Below, piece by piece: positions 6,081 to 14,642 of a stretch of 38,556 bases of DNA (the first letter of the stretch is position 1; each line of letters begins with the position of its first letter). Both the position numbers and the translations under genes were made by a program. The stretch comes from JBKCHH01 sp046302855 (GTDB lineage Bacteria; Pseudomonadota; Alphaproteobacteria; Rickettsiales; UBA8987). Below the pieces are notes generated by a model. That model did not search any database. It was given only the letters and a program-made list of their open reading frames with translations, and had not been told where the DNA came from. The DNA is taken from contig JBKCHH010000016.1 in the NCBI GenBank assembly GCA_046302855.1, forward strand, positions 1 to 38,556. Direction: 5' to 3'.

Positions 6081-6894
6081 AGAACTAATTAGCCTGCTAG
6101 AACTCTATAAAGACTTTGGCATAGAGGATTTTTTAGAAAACAAACCCATTAATCGCCTAAATTCAAATAATAATTATGATTTATTTGAAAAGAAATCAGT
6201 AAAAAGCTCTCCACAAAACCACACCCCTACCCCACCCTCCTCTCAACCAACAAACATCACCTCTGTTATAGATGCTGAGCTGCCAAACTATACCAAGGGC
6301 TTGGTTGAAAAAATTAATTCTGTAGAGGAGCTAGAAAAAACCGTCCTATCTTTCCGCCATCTTTCCATATGCAAAACCGCCACTAAAACTGTTTTTGCTG
6401 ATGGCAATAGGCAGGCAAAGGTAATGCTGGTAGGCGAAGCACCGGGTGAGCAAGAAGATTTGCAAGGTATTCCCTTTTGTGGTGAAAGTGGTCAACTGCT
6501 AAACACCGCCCTTTCTTATATTGGCTTGCTTAGAGAAAAGAACCTATATATTACCAATAGCGTTTTTTGGCGTCCGCCGGGCAACAGAAAGCCAAGTGAT
6601 TTTGAACTAAGCGTGTGCGAAGCCTTTGTAGAAAAGCATATCGCCCTAATAAACCCAAAAGTAATTATATTCTGCGGTGCCACCTCTGCCAATTTTTTTC
6701 TAAAAAATGATTCTGGCATTACGCAACTTAAAAACGCCAATTTAACCTATGAAAACAAATATTTAAAAGAAAAAATCAAAGCCTTTGCTATCTATCACCC
6801 CTCCTATCTGTTGCGTCAACCAATGAAAAAAAAGGAATTTTGGCTAGACCTACTAAAAATGCAAGGGGAGATAAAAGGATTATTAAATACTTGA
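6064..6894 (+). CDS. uracil-DNA glycosylase, family 4 (iron-sulfur type)
   Basis: The enzyme removes uracil from DNA and starts base-excision repair. The catalytic domain occupies about residues 85-276. It shows VGEAPGEQEDLQGIPFCGES (uracil pocket and water-activating motif), YITNSVFWRPPGNRKPSD, and the HPSYLLRQPMKKKEFW motif 2. Cysteines in SICKTA and SVCEAF are candidate Fe-S ligands. Residues 1-80 are a low-complexity Ser/Pro/Asn-rich lead-in common in the alphaproteobacterial branch. The start at 6064 overlaps the upstream gene by 17 nt. The IspE/hydrolase neighbourhood gives no functional hint. Confidence 0.9.
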   Translation: MNLTTKELISLLELYKDFGIEDFLENKPINRLNSNNNYDLFEKKSVKSSPQNHTPTPPSSQPTNITSVIDAELPNYTKGLVEKINSVEELEKTVLSFRHLSICKTATKTVFADGNRQAKVMLVGEAPGEQEDLQGIPFCGESGQLLNTALSYIGLLREKNLYITNSVFWRPPGNRKPSDFELSVCEAFVEKHIALINPKVIIFCGATSANFFLKNDSGITQLKNANLTYENKYLKEKIKAFAIYHPSYLLRQPMKKKEFWLDLLKMQGEIKGLLNT

Positions 6895-6911
6895 TTATTT
6901 ACTTAGTAAGC

Positions 6912-6917
6912 TATAAT
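6912..6917 (+). promoter_or_regulatory. -10 element upstream of secY
   Basis: TATAAT lies 35 nt before the secY start in the short gap after the glycosylase gene. A TTGATT at 6891-6896 is spaced only 15 nt from it, so the -35 is weak. It supports independent transcription of secY. Confidence 0.4.
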
Positions 6918-6951
6918 TAGCAGTGCAATTTTTTGGTATAGATTATAAATT

Positions 6952-8307
6952 ATGGTGAACTCGTCTAATGTTGCAAGTCAGTTTGATTTTTCAGTTTTTG
7001 GCAGGGCTAAGGAGCTAAAAAAACGCATAGTTTTTGCTCTTCTGTGCCTAGTAGTCTATAGGCTTGGCACCTACATTCCAATTCCGGGGATAGATTCGCA
7101 GGTGCTTAAATCTGCCTTTGCTTCCCACAGTGGTGGCGTGCTTGGCATGTTCAATATGTTTTCAGGTGGCGCGTTGGGGAGGATGACTATATTCGCCCTA
7201 AGCATTATGCCCTACATTACTGTTTCTATTATCATGCAGCTTTTAACGGTTATTTCTCCAAAACTTGCGGCTTTAAAGAAAGAGGGGGAATCAGGCAGGC
7301 AAAAGATTATTCAGTATACCAGATACGGCACGGTTATTATGTGTTCTTTTCAAGCCTATGGAATTTCTAGCTTTTTGCTGAATTTAAATGGCACGCACAG
7401 TAATTTAATTGTAGTTTCACCATCGGTTTTTCAACTTACCACCATTTTTACTTTAGTTGGTGGCACAATGTTTTTAATGTGGCTAGGTGAGCAAATTACG
7501 CAAAGGGGCATTGGTAATGGCACCTCTCTAATAATTTTTACAGGGATTGTGGCAGAATTTCCCCGTGCAATTATCAACACTTTTGAGCTTTCTAAAACTG
7601 GGGCAATTTCCCCCATCGTCATACTGATGGTTTTGATTCTGGCAATTGGTTTAATTGCCTTGATAGTGTTTTTTGAAAAGGCACAGAGAAAAATAATAGT
7701 GCAGTACCCTAAAAGAAATGTGGGCAATAAGGTTTACGGGGCTGAAAATTCTCACCTGCCACTAAAAATTAATCAGGCGGGGGTTATTCCACCAATTTTT
7801 GCCTCTTCCCTATTGCTATTTCCTACCACCATTGCTGGATTTGGAGCGGGGAAAGACTCTAATGGCTACTTTGCCAATGTGGTGGATTTTTTAACCCTGC
7901 ATCTGGCACACGGCAAGCCCTTATATATTCTGCTATTTATTGCCCTCATAATGTTCTTTTGCTTTTTTTACGCCAAGAATGTGTTTAACCCTAATGAAAC
8001 GGCAGAGATGCTAAAGAAAAACGGTGGCTTTATTCCAGGTATTAGGCCGGGCGCCAATACGGCGGAGTTCTTAAGCAAAATTACTACAAAGCTAACCTTT
8101 ATTGGAGCAATCTATCTATCTGTAATATGCGTAATTCCAGAAATATTAATTTCTAAATTCAATATGCCTTTTTATCTGGGCGGCACAAGTTTACTAATTG
8201 TGGTAAATGTGGTGATAGACACTATGACGCAAATTCAATCTCACCTATTTGCTCATCAGTATGAAAATCTGCTAAAAAAGGCAAAACTTAAAGGGTTGAG
8301 GCGATAA
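6952..8307 (+). CDS. secY: preprotein translocase subunit SecY
   Basis: SecY is the pore of the Sec translocon in the inner membrane. The 451-residue protein has ten hydrophobic segments. Diagnostic blocks are GTYIPIPGID after TM1, the plug and TM2b region FNMFSGGALGRMTIFALSIM, GNGTSLIIFTGI, and the cytosolic loop KAQRKIIVQYPKR. The NAFNPNETAE-like block here reads NVFNPNETAEMLKKNGGFIP. It looks like the housekeeping copy, not an accessory SecY2. In most bacteria secY sits in the spc ribosomal-protein operon between rplO and adk; here neither is adjacent. A lipoprotein gene follows after 3 nt. Identification is firm. Confidence 0.97.
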   Translation: MVNSSNVASQFDFSVFGRAKELKKRIVFALLCLVVYRLGTYIPIPGIDSQVLKSAFASHSGGVLGMFNMFSGGALGRMTIFALSIMPYITVSIIMQLLTVISPKLAALKKEGESGRQKIIQYTRYGTVIMCSFQAYGISSFLLNLNGTHSNLIVVSPSVFQLTTIFTLVGGTMFLMWLGEQITQRGIGNGTSLIIFTGIVAEFPRAIINTFELSKTGAISPIVILMVLILAIGLIALIVFFEKAQRKIIVQYPKRNVGNKVYGAENSHLPLKINQAGVIPPIFASSLLLFPTTIAGFGAGKDSNGYFANVVDFLTLHLAHGKPLYILLFIALIMFFCFFYAKNVFNPNETAEMLKKNGGFIPGIRPGANTAEFLSKITTKLTFIGAIYLSVICVIPEILISKFNMPFYLGGTSLLIVVNVVIDTMTQIQSHLFAHQYENLLKKAKLKGLRR

Positions 8308-8310
8308 TTT

Positions 8311-8667
8311 ATGAAAATTCTACTGGTTGTATTTCTATTGGTTTTATCTGCTTGCGGTGCCAACTTAAGCAGTTCTGATAAAGAATGCAAGGCCAAGGGC
8401 TTGGTGGTTGATTCAGAAGATTACAAAAACTGCCTTGAAGACTTAGAAAGCCAGCAGGAATCAGAATATTTTTGCGAAAATATAATGGATGTTTCTACAA
8501 GCAATAAAGACCAGTTCGAAGAATGTATTAATGTGTTAGCCACTGCCATGGTTGATGAATATAATATAGACTACAAAAACTGCCAAAAAAGGGGTGATAA
8601 CTTTGAAGCCTGTATGAATGGCAAAAACTGGAACTCTGCCTATGAATGGTTTAAGGGGCAAAGGTAA
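8311..8667 (+). CDS. small cysteine-rich lipoprotein
   Basis: A 118-residue protein with a lipoprotein signal peptide (hydrophobic residues 2-12, lipobox LSAC, lipidated Cys15). The mature part is acidic and has further regularly spaced cysteines (CKAKG, NCLED, FCENI, ECINV, NCQKR, ACMNG), enough for three disulfides in the periplasm. The spacing suggests two or three copies of a small helical hairpin. No family is recognised. It begins 3 nt after secY and is probably cotranscribed with it. Confidence 0.75.
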   Translation: MKILLVVFLLVLSACGANLSSSDKECKAKGLVVDSEDYKNCLEDLESQQESEYFCENIMDVSTSNKDQFEECINVLATAMVDEYNIDYKNCQKRGDNFEACMNGKNWNSAYEWFKGQR

Positions 8668-8709
8668 GGGGAGTTTTTTTGGCAAGGTGTGCCGGATATT
8701 TAAAGTTAA

Positions 8710-8892
8710 AATTTAAAGGAAAAGAACTTTCAAGCCGTCGAAAAGTTTCTCTATAAAGACCTTTTTGTTAAGGTGGGTGCCAAGGTTAAGGCCAAACAAG
8801 CACTTAAAGTATCAGCTCCCTTTTATGATTTATGGCCCTGGAGGTGTAAATTTCTAACGCACCCAAAAGCACTCTTTTCCCTAATTCAATAG
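8710..8892 (+). other. start-less open frame, likely repeat or gene remnant
   Basis: Between the lipoprotein gene and the end of ileS there is an open frame of 60 codons with no usable start codon. It has a protein-like composition (for example KFLYKDLFVKVGAKVKAKQA followed by LKVSAPFYDLWPW). It ends at TAG 8890-8892. It does not resemble the missing C-terminus of IleRS in either orientation. The best guesses are a dispersed intergenic repeat or a relic coding fragment. Confidence 0.3.
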
Positions 8893-8909
8893 ATAGTTAA
8901 TAAAGAATT

Positions 8910-11369
8910 TTAAGCAAGCCCCAAATAAATCTCTTCCGCTAAATAGGGGATGATGGGGGCGGAGATTTTTGCTATGTTTAGCAGGCAGGTATATAGGGTA
9001 TTGTAGGCAGAAATTTTATTTTGGCTTAAACCATCGCTCCAAAACCTCTCACGATTTCGGCGAATATACCAGTTATTTAGCACCTCCATAAAATCTTCTA
9101 TCTTTTTGCAAGCAAGGTTAGAATCAAAGGCAAGCAGGGCAGAATTAAACTCAGTTATTAACTGCTTTAGTTTAGATAGAATATAAATATCTATTAGCTC
9201 TAAATCTCCATTAGTATTGTCTGCCAAGTCCACAGCCTTTACGCCGTCTATATTCGCATAGGTGCAAAAAAAGTGATAAGCATTCCATATGGGCTTTATT
9301 ATTAGGCGAACCACTTCGCGAATTTCTTTGCCATCCTTAGATATTTCCATCTCGCCACCCTTTACCACAGGGGAAGAAAGCAAAAACCAACGCATGGCAT
9401 CTGCCCCTATAGTATCAAATATTTCTTTGGGTTCTGGATAGTTTTTAAGGCGTTTTGAAAGTTTTTGCTTGCGTAAAATGCCAGTGTTTGGGTCTTTAAT
9501 AGATTCGCCCAGCAAAACGCCGTGGCAGATAGAGTTTTTAAAAGGCTCTTTGCCAAACAAACCAACCCCTATTACCATCATAGTATAAAACCAGCCCCTT
9601 GTTTGGGCAACATATTCCACTATAAAATCGGCCGGAAAGTGCTTTTCAAACCACTGTTTATTTTCAAAAGGATAATGCACCTGCGCAAATGGCATAGAGC
9701 CACTTTCAAACCAGCAATCTAGCACTTCGCTAACCCTTTTTATGGTGTATTTTGAATCTAGCGGGTCTGGTAGTTCTAAATTATCTATATAGGGCCTGTG
9801 CAAATCTTTTACCGCTACGCCAAAAAACTCTTCTAGTTCTTTTATAGAGCCAAACACATAGAGCTTTTTGTTCTTAGGGTTGTTAGATTGCCACACCGGA
9901 ATAGGCGAGCCCCAAAAGCGATTTCTAGAAATGCTCCAATCATGTGCGTTTTCTAGCCATTTGCCAAATATGCCATCTTTCACATTTTCTGGAATCCAGT
10001 TGATATTTTGGTTTAGGCGAACCATCTCATTTTTTATATCCACCACTTTTAAATACCAAGAATCAACCGCCCTATATATAAGGGGCGTATCTGTTCGCCA
10101 ACAATGTGGGTAGCTGTGTTTGTAGATTTCTTCCCTTACTAACTGCCCCCTTTGTTTTAGAAAATAAATAATACGCAAATTTGCAAGACCAAACTTTTTT
10201 ATTTGCTCTGGTTTAAAAAAATTATCTGGCTCATTTACTTCTTGAATAACATTTAGGTGTTTTAGGGAAAGCCCCTCAACATCAAAAATTTCATCTGTAA
10301 ACCGCCCCCTTTCATCCACAGGGCAAATAACGGGAATATTATTTTCTACGCAAACCCTTTGATCATCTTCCCCAAAGCCAGAGGCTAAATGAACAATACC
10401 AGTGCCAGAGCCCTCTTCAATAAAATCACCACTTAGCACCTTAAAGGCATTTTTGGTATTGGCAAAATAGGGCAGCAGTGGGGTATATTCTAAGCCTATT
10501 AGGTCTTTACCTAGTATTTCTTTTTCCTCTTCAAAACCATCTTCTAGGTAAGAACCAATAGAGAATTTTGCTACTATTCTTGCTTGGTTTTTTTCTCTAT
10601 TAACTAGTAGCGAATAGGTAAGTTTTGGACTAACTGCTAGGGCTAGGTTTGAAGGAAGAGTCCAAGGAGTAGTTGTCCACGCAATAATTTGCGTAGGGTA
10701 AGAATTAAACTTTTTGTTTAATAAAAAGCCAACTGAAATTGCCTTATCTTCCCTTTCTCTATAGGCATTATCTAGCCTTGTTTCAAAGTTAGAAAGTGGC
10801 GTTTCGCACGCCCAAGAGTAAGGCATAACCTTGTAGCCCTTATATATTAGCCCCTTATCATACAGGCTTTTAAACGCCCACATTACCGATTCCATGTAAG
10901 ATGTATCCATGGTCTTGTAGTCATTATCAAAATCTACCCACCTAGCTATGCGGTTAATGTAGTTTTGCCACTCGCTAGTATATTTTAAAACGCTGGTGCG
11001 ACAGGTTTTATTGAACTTTTCAATGCCATATTCCTTAATGGCAATTTGCCCTTGAATGCCAAGCTCTTTTTCCGCCTCCATTTCGGCTGGAAGCCCATGA
11101 CAATCCCACCCGAATCTTCTTTCTACCTTTTCGCCAAGTTGAGTGTGAAACCTTGCATAAAGATCTTTAATGCAAGAGGTTAGTAGATGCCCATAATGAG
11201 GCAGGCCATTGGCAAAGGGTGGACCATCATAAAATATCCATTCCTTTTTGCCTTCATTTTGCTTTACTGATTTTTCAAAAACATTATTTTCCTGCCAATA
11301 CCTTAGTATTTTTTCTTCCATTTGCGGAAAATTAGCTTCAGAGCTGGTTTTAGGATAATAACTTTTCAC
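8910..11369 (-). CDS. ileS: isoleucyl-tRNA synthetase, C-terminally short
   Basis: This class I synthetase charges tRNA-Ile. It is of the large eukaryote-like type found in Rickettsiales. Motifs are the HIGH box as HYGH (residues 58-61), the editing domain with WTTTPWTLPSNLAL, and the KMSKS box as KLSKR (636-640). The anticodon-binding helical domain shows NNWYIRRNRERFW and ends with APIIPYLAEEIYLGL. The protein stops there at 819 residues. Members of this type normally continue for some 200 residues or more and exceed 1000. None of the frames in the 240 nt behind the stop continues the homology. The catalytic and editing cores are complete. The gene may be truncated yet functional, or another copy may exist. 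Confidence 0.9.
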   Translation of the reverse strand: MKSYYPKTSSEANFPQMEEKILRYWQENNVFEKSVKQNEGKKEWIFYDGPPFANGLPHYGHLLTSCIKDLYARFHTQLGEKVERRFGWDCHGLPAEMEAEKELGIQGQIAIKEYGIEKFNKTCRTSVLKYTSEWQNYINRIARWVDFDNDYKTMDTSYMESVMWAFKSLYDKGLIYKGYKVMPYSWACETPLSNFETRLDNAYREREDKAISVGFLLNKKFNSYPTQIIAWTTTPWTLPSNLALAVSPKLTYSLLVNREKNQARIVAKFSIGSYLEDGFEEEKEILGKDLIGLEYTPLLPYFANTKNAFKVLSGDFIEEGSGTGIVHLASGFGEDDQRVCVENNIPVICPVDERGRFTDEIFDVEGLSLKHLNVIQEVNEPDNFFKPEQIKKFGLANLRIIYFLKQRGQLVREEIYKHSYPHCWRTDTPLIYRAVDSWYLKVVDIKNEMVRLNQNINWIPENVKDGIFGKWLENAHDWSISRNRFWGSPIPVWQSNNPKNKKLYVFGSIKELEEFFGVAVKDLHRPYIDNLELPDPLDSKYTIKRVSEVLDCWFESGSMPFAQVHYPFENKQWFEKHFPADFIVEYVAQTRGWFYTMMVIGVGLFGKEPFKNSICHGVLLGESIKDPNTGILRKQKLSKRLKNYPEPKEIFDTIGADAMRWFLLSSPVVKGGEMEISKDGKEIREVVRLIIKPIWNAYHFFCTYANIDGVKAVDLADNTNGDLELIDIYILSKLKQLITEFNSALLAFDSNLACKKIEDFMEVLNNWYIRRNRERFWSDGLSQNKISAYNTLYTCLLNIAKISAPIIPYLAEEIYLGLA

Positions 11370-11476
11370 TTTAATATTTAATTGACTATTTGTTTGACTA
11401 GCTAAAAATTAGGATTACATCTAAATTATCTTGAGGAATTTCTCAAGCCCTAAACCCTTAAAAACCCATATATTTT

Positions 11477-11683
11477 ATGAAAAAATTACTTTTAACCTTA
11501 ACGGTTTTTACCTTAGCTACTCCTTTTTTTGCAAATGCCTATGATTGCCCAATGTTCAAGGGAAACAAAGAAGAGCACGAAAAGAAAATGACCGAGCAAA
11601 GAAAAAAGATAGATGACCTTCAAAAAGATGCAAAGGACATTAAAAAACAGTTGGAAGAAATTAAGGCTCTTTTAAAGAAGTAA
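11477..11683 (+). CDS. small periplasmic coiled-coil protein
   Basis: A 68-residue protein with a clear Sec signal peptide (MKKLLLTLTVFTLATPFFANA, cleavage after ANA). The mature chain is about 47 residues and begins YDCPMF. The rest is a highly charged heptad helix (HEKKMTEQRKKIDDLQKD... to the C-terminus), so it should form a coiled-coil oligomer in the periplasm. A single Cys could crosslink it. It is divergent from ileS across a 107-nt gap. The function is unknown. Confidence 0.7.
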   Translation: MKKLLLTLTVFTLATPFFANAYDCPMFKGNKEEHEKKMTEQRKKIDDLQKDAKDIKKQLEEIKALLKK

Positions 11684-11715
11684 GCTAAAGAAGTAGGCTA
11701 AAAAAATAGGCTAAC

Positions 11716-12432
11716 TTACAAAAGCCCCTTGTTCCTAAAGCTAAAGTATTTATCGCCGGCTATTATTAGGTGATCGTGAACCTCAATGCCTACTGAAGTG
11801 GTAGCTTGCTGGATTTTTTGGGTCATATCAATATCTGCTTGCGATGGTGTAAAATCACCACTTGGGTGGTTATGAACTAGAACTATTGAGGCGGCACCAA
11901 TCTCTAATGCCCGCTTAACTATTTCCCTTGGATAAACAGGCGTGTGATTAACAGTGCCTTCGTTTTGCACCTCATCGGCTATTAGCATATTTTTGGTATT
12001 GAAGAAAAAAATATGGAACTCCTCAATTTTTTTATACTTCATTTGTGCCACGCAGTAATCTATCAATGCCTTCCAAGAGGAAATAAGGGGTTTTTCTTTA
12101 ACCTCCTCCTTAATTAACCTTAACGAACAAATAAGGGCAACCTTAATGGCGGAAATCACCGCCTCCCCCACCCCTTTCATTTGCTTTAAAGAATTCACAT
12201 CTGCTGATAAAACCTGCCCTAAAGAACCATACTTGGCTATTAATTTTTTGGCTAAACCCCTTACATCCCCCCTTGGAATGCTTTGAAACAAAAGTAGTTC
12301 TAAAATTTCATAATCCTGCAGAGTATTTTCAGACTTTAGCTCGATTGATTTAATAAACTTTTCCCTTAGCCTTTTTCTATGCCCCAAATAATCTGGGTTA
12401 TGGGATGGTTGTTCTATATTATTTTCCGTCAT
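11716..12432 (-). CDS. radC: RadC-family JAB1/MPN-domain protein
   Basis: A 238-residue RadC protein. The N-terminal helix-hairpin-helix region (residues about 40-105, with QMKGVGEAVISAIKVAL) precedes the JAMM metalloprotease-like domain. Zinc ligands are visible in HNHPSGDFTPSQAD: H187, H189 and D200, with S197 in the expected place. The cellular role is unsettled in the family; it is a DNA-repair or recombination-associated protein by tradition only. It overlaps ygfZ by 4 nt (ATGA) and is the last gene of a three-gene minus-strand unit. Confidence 0.93.
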   Translation of the reverse strand: MTENNIEQPSHNPDYLGHRKRLREKFIKSIELKSENTLQDYEILELLLFQSIPRGDVRGLAKKLIAKYGSLGQVLSADVNSLKQMKGVGEAVISAIKVALICSLRLIKEEVKEKPLISSWKALIDYCVAQMKYKKIEEFHIFFFNTKNMLIADEVQNEGTVNHTPVYPREIVKRALEIGAASIVLVHNHPSGDFTPSQADIDMTQKIQQATTSVGIEVHDHLIIAGDKYFSFRNKGLL

Positions 12433-13193
12433 AAAATTTTAACCTCTTGCCCAGCACAGGTTAGATTATGGTTGAAATCATTATCAATTAAAGCAAGGGC
12501 GAAGTTTTTTTCAACTGAGGTAATAAACCCCACTTTAATATTATTGTGTAGTATCTCTTGACCCTTAGAAAGATTCCCCTCGCCACTAATAAGCTGAATT
12601 TGCTTTTTAATTTGCCCCCTATGATGGCTTCTTGCTGTTACCTCTTGCCCCACATAGCAACCTTTAAAGTAATCTATTGAGTTCATTTCGTTCATATTAA
12701 ACTGTAAAGGAAAGGACTCATTCTTAACCATATCCTCCACGCCACAAACAATTTTATGCTTTATTCTCTCTAGATTATAATCTTGGTATAAGTTTGTGTT
12801 AGGAACTTCTTTTTCAGTATAGAATCTATAAAAATTATGCTTGGTTCTTGGATCTTTTAAGAAATTTTTTGCGTCATTACTGTTGCCAAAAAACCCATAA
12901 ACACTGTTGTTATTTTGCACTATTTCAACCTTAGCCCTTAGCTTATAAAAGTTTAATTTTGCGATAATTTCTGCCTCATCTACCTTTGCAACATCTAGCA
13001 GATAGCCATTTTTAACCTTTAGAATAAAAAAATCATATAGGAACTTACCCTGTGGGCTTAGCATTAGGCTATAAATTAGATGATTTTCATCCGTTTTTTT
13101 TACATCATTGGTAATTAAGCCTTGTAAGAAATGTTCAGCCTCATCACCAATAACACTAAGGCAAGCACGGTTATTTAACTTCACGCAAATCAT
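12429..13193 (-). CDS. ygfZ: folate-binding Fe-S cluster maintenance protein YgfZ
   Basis: YgfZ/IBA57 proteins are tetrahydrofolate-dependent factors for assembly or repair of certain Fe-S enzymes and are related to GcvT. The 254-residue protein has the family signature KGCYVGQEVTARSHHRG with its conserved Cys. It also has the N-terminal GDEAEHFLQGLITNDV block. It overlaps the glycosyltransferase gene upstream by 23 nt and radC downstream by 4 nt, so all three are cotranscribed. HscB and IscX elsewhere in the window belong to the same Fe-S theme. Confidence 0.92.
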   Translation of the reverse strand: MICVKLNNRACLSVIGDEAEHFLQGLITNDVKKTDENHLIYSLMLSPQGKFLYDFFILKVKNGYLLDVAKVDEAEIIAKLNFYKLRAKVEIVQNNNSVYGFFGNSNDAKNFLKDPRTKHNFYRFYTEKEVPNTNLYQDYNLERIKHKIVCGVEDMVKNESFPLQFNMNEMNSIDYFKGCYVGQEVTARSHHRGQIKKQIQLISGEGNLSKGQEILHNNIKVGFITSVEKNFALALIDNDFNHNLTCAGQEVKIL

Positions 13194-14190
13194 ATAAGAT
13201 ATTAGTTAGTTTTTTTCCAACCACTTCAAAAGAATAGTTTTCTATTAGCTTTTTCTTGGCATTAATTACAATATCTGTTCTTTTTTCTTTATTTAAAGCC
13301 AACTCTTTAATGGCTTTAGCCAAGGCAAAGGGGTTTTCATTAGGGCATAGAATGCCATCTATACCATCACTAATAATTTCTTTGGGGCCATCGTTTTTAG
13401 TGGCTATAACTGGCACCTCGAAGTTAAAAGCCTCTAGTAGCACAATGCCAAACGGCTCATAGCGGGAAGGCTGCACAAAAATATCTAAATTAGAATAAAA
13501 CTTTTGCTTATCCTTAACCCAGCCCACAAACTGCAAGTTATTTAACCCAAGCCTTTGCTTTTGTTGCTCTAAGGCCTGTTTTTCCACCCCATCGCCACCA
13601 ATTATAAATTCAAGGTTGGGGAGGGTTTTGTTCAAAATTGCGATTGCTTCAAGCAAAATATCCAAGCCCTTTTGCCTATGCAAACGCGCCAATGCTCCAA
13701 TTGCAATTTTTTTGTGAAGGGTGTGTTTTGGCTCCTTTATAATTTTTGCCATTGTAACCATATTAGGTGCTACAAAAACCCTTTTCTGCCCGCTTTCTTC
13801 AAGAATGTTTTTATAGTTGGAATTCACTACCAGGTTGGCAAAGCAGGTAAAATGATGTTTTTTAAACCTATCATTGTGCGAAACGCAAATGAGCTTTTTT
13901 TTATCCAGAAAAGAAAACAAAAAGCCCGCCCTATTGCCGTGGGCTATAATGAAGTCTGGCTGATGTTTTTTAAGGATTCTTTTTAAATGGAGTAAGGTTA
14001 AAAAATCATATTTAAAAAAATTTCTTACCTCTAGTATTTCACCGTGGTGCAGATTTTCTTTTAATTGAGCCTTAGTATTTATAATATTAATTACTTCAAC
14101 CGAATTATCGCTTAAGGCCTTGGCGTAGTTGCAAAAGGCCTCTTCTATTCCCCCTAATTTTCTACCAAAAAATGCATTTATTACCTTCAT
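13171..14190 (-). CDS. glycosyltransferase, GT4 family
   Basis: A 339-residue GT-B fold glycosyltransferase. The N-terminal acceptor domain opens with FFGRKLGGIEEAFCNYAKAL. The C-terminal nucleotide-sugar domain carries GALARLHRQKGLDILLEAI, then GDGVEKQ and the E-x7-E motif in RYEPFGIVLLEAF. GT4 enzymes of this kind usually add hexoses in lipopolysaccharide core or glycolipid synthesis at the cytoplasmic face; the donor and acceptor here cannot be read from sequence. It is the first gene of the unit with ygfZ and radC. Confidence 0.88.
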   Translation of the reverse strand: MKVINAFFGRKLGGIEEAFCNYAKALSDNSVEVINIINTKAQLKENLHHGEILEVRNFFKYDFLTLLHLKRILKKHQPDFIIAHGNRAGFLFSFLDKKKLICVSHNDRFKKHHFTCFANLVVNSNYKNILEESGQKRVFVAPNMVTMAKIIKEPKHTLHKKIAIGALARLHRQKGLDILLEAIAILNKTLPNLEFIIGGDGVEKQALEQQKQRLGLNNLQFVGWVKDKQKFYSNLDIFVQPSRYEPFGIVLLEAFNFEVPVIATKNDGPKEIISDGIDGILCPNENPFALAKAIKELALNKEKRTDIVINAKKKLIENYSFEVVGKKLTNILYDLREVK

Positions 14191-14264
14191 AGCTATTTAT
14201 TTTAACTAATTATTAATTATTATCATCATATTATACACTAACAACTTTTAAGAAAGTATCTTAT

Positions 14265-14633
14265 ATGAACAAAAAATTCACTGATTTGGTAAAAAAAGGT
14301 TCTAATGAAAGCACTGGTATTCCAGAAAAGAAAAGCTTTGCGGAAGCGGCTAAAAAGAACCAATCCTTCACCAATAACGCCATTAATGAACTTATCCATT
14401 TTGTAACGGGAAAGGATTCAGTAAATGGCTTAGACGCCTGTTATTATGTTTTAATAGATAGGGATAAGATAGAAAAATTTAAACGAGATGTAAAGCTACA
14501 GCAAACAATCAACCTGCTTGATTACGGCAAAATTGTAGCCTCTTGCTACGGGAAAACCCCAAATGACAGGGTGCGAAACATTATGAAAGAAGAATATAGC
14601 GTAGATTTAAACGAAGACGGCACGGCGGCTTAA
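14265..14633 (+). CDS. conserved-looking protein of unknown function
   Basis: A 122-residue soluble protein without a recognised family. The first 35 residues are Lys/Ser-rich and probably disordered. Residues 38-122 look like a compact alpha/beta or helical domain (INELIHFVTG, ACYYVLIDRDKIEKFKRDV, YGKIVASCYG), ending in an acidic tail. It has no signal peptide and no membrane segment. It is transcribed alone between two divergent or convergent minus-strand genes, with a possible TATTAT -10 in its 74-nt upstream gap. The start has only a weak purine-rich ribosome-binding site. Confidence 0.7.
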   Translation: MNKKFTDLVKKGSNESTGIPEKKSFAEAAKKNQSFTNNAINELIHFVTGKDSVNGLDACYYVLIDRDKIEKFKRDVKLQQTINLLDYGKIVASCYGKTPNDRVRNIMKEEYSVDLNEDGTAA

Positions 14634-14642
14634 AATATATTT

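Noticed and set aside
8668..8909. Possible structural RNA (6S, SRP, tmRNA or RNase P) in the gap behind the lipoprotein gene
   Set aside because: None of the conserved core sequences of these RNAs is present; the gap is better described as a start-less frame or repeat.
13672..13986. Plus-strand frame of 104 codons opposite the glycosyltransferase
   Set aside because: The GT4 motifs on the minus strand are clear; this frame has no ribosome-binding site or family.
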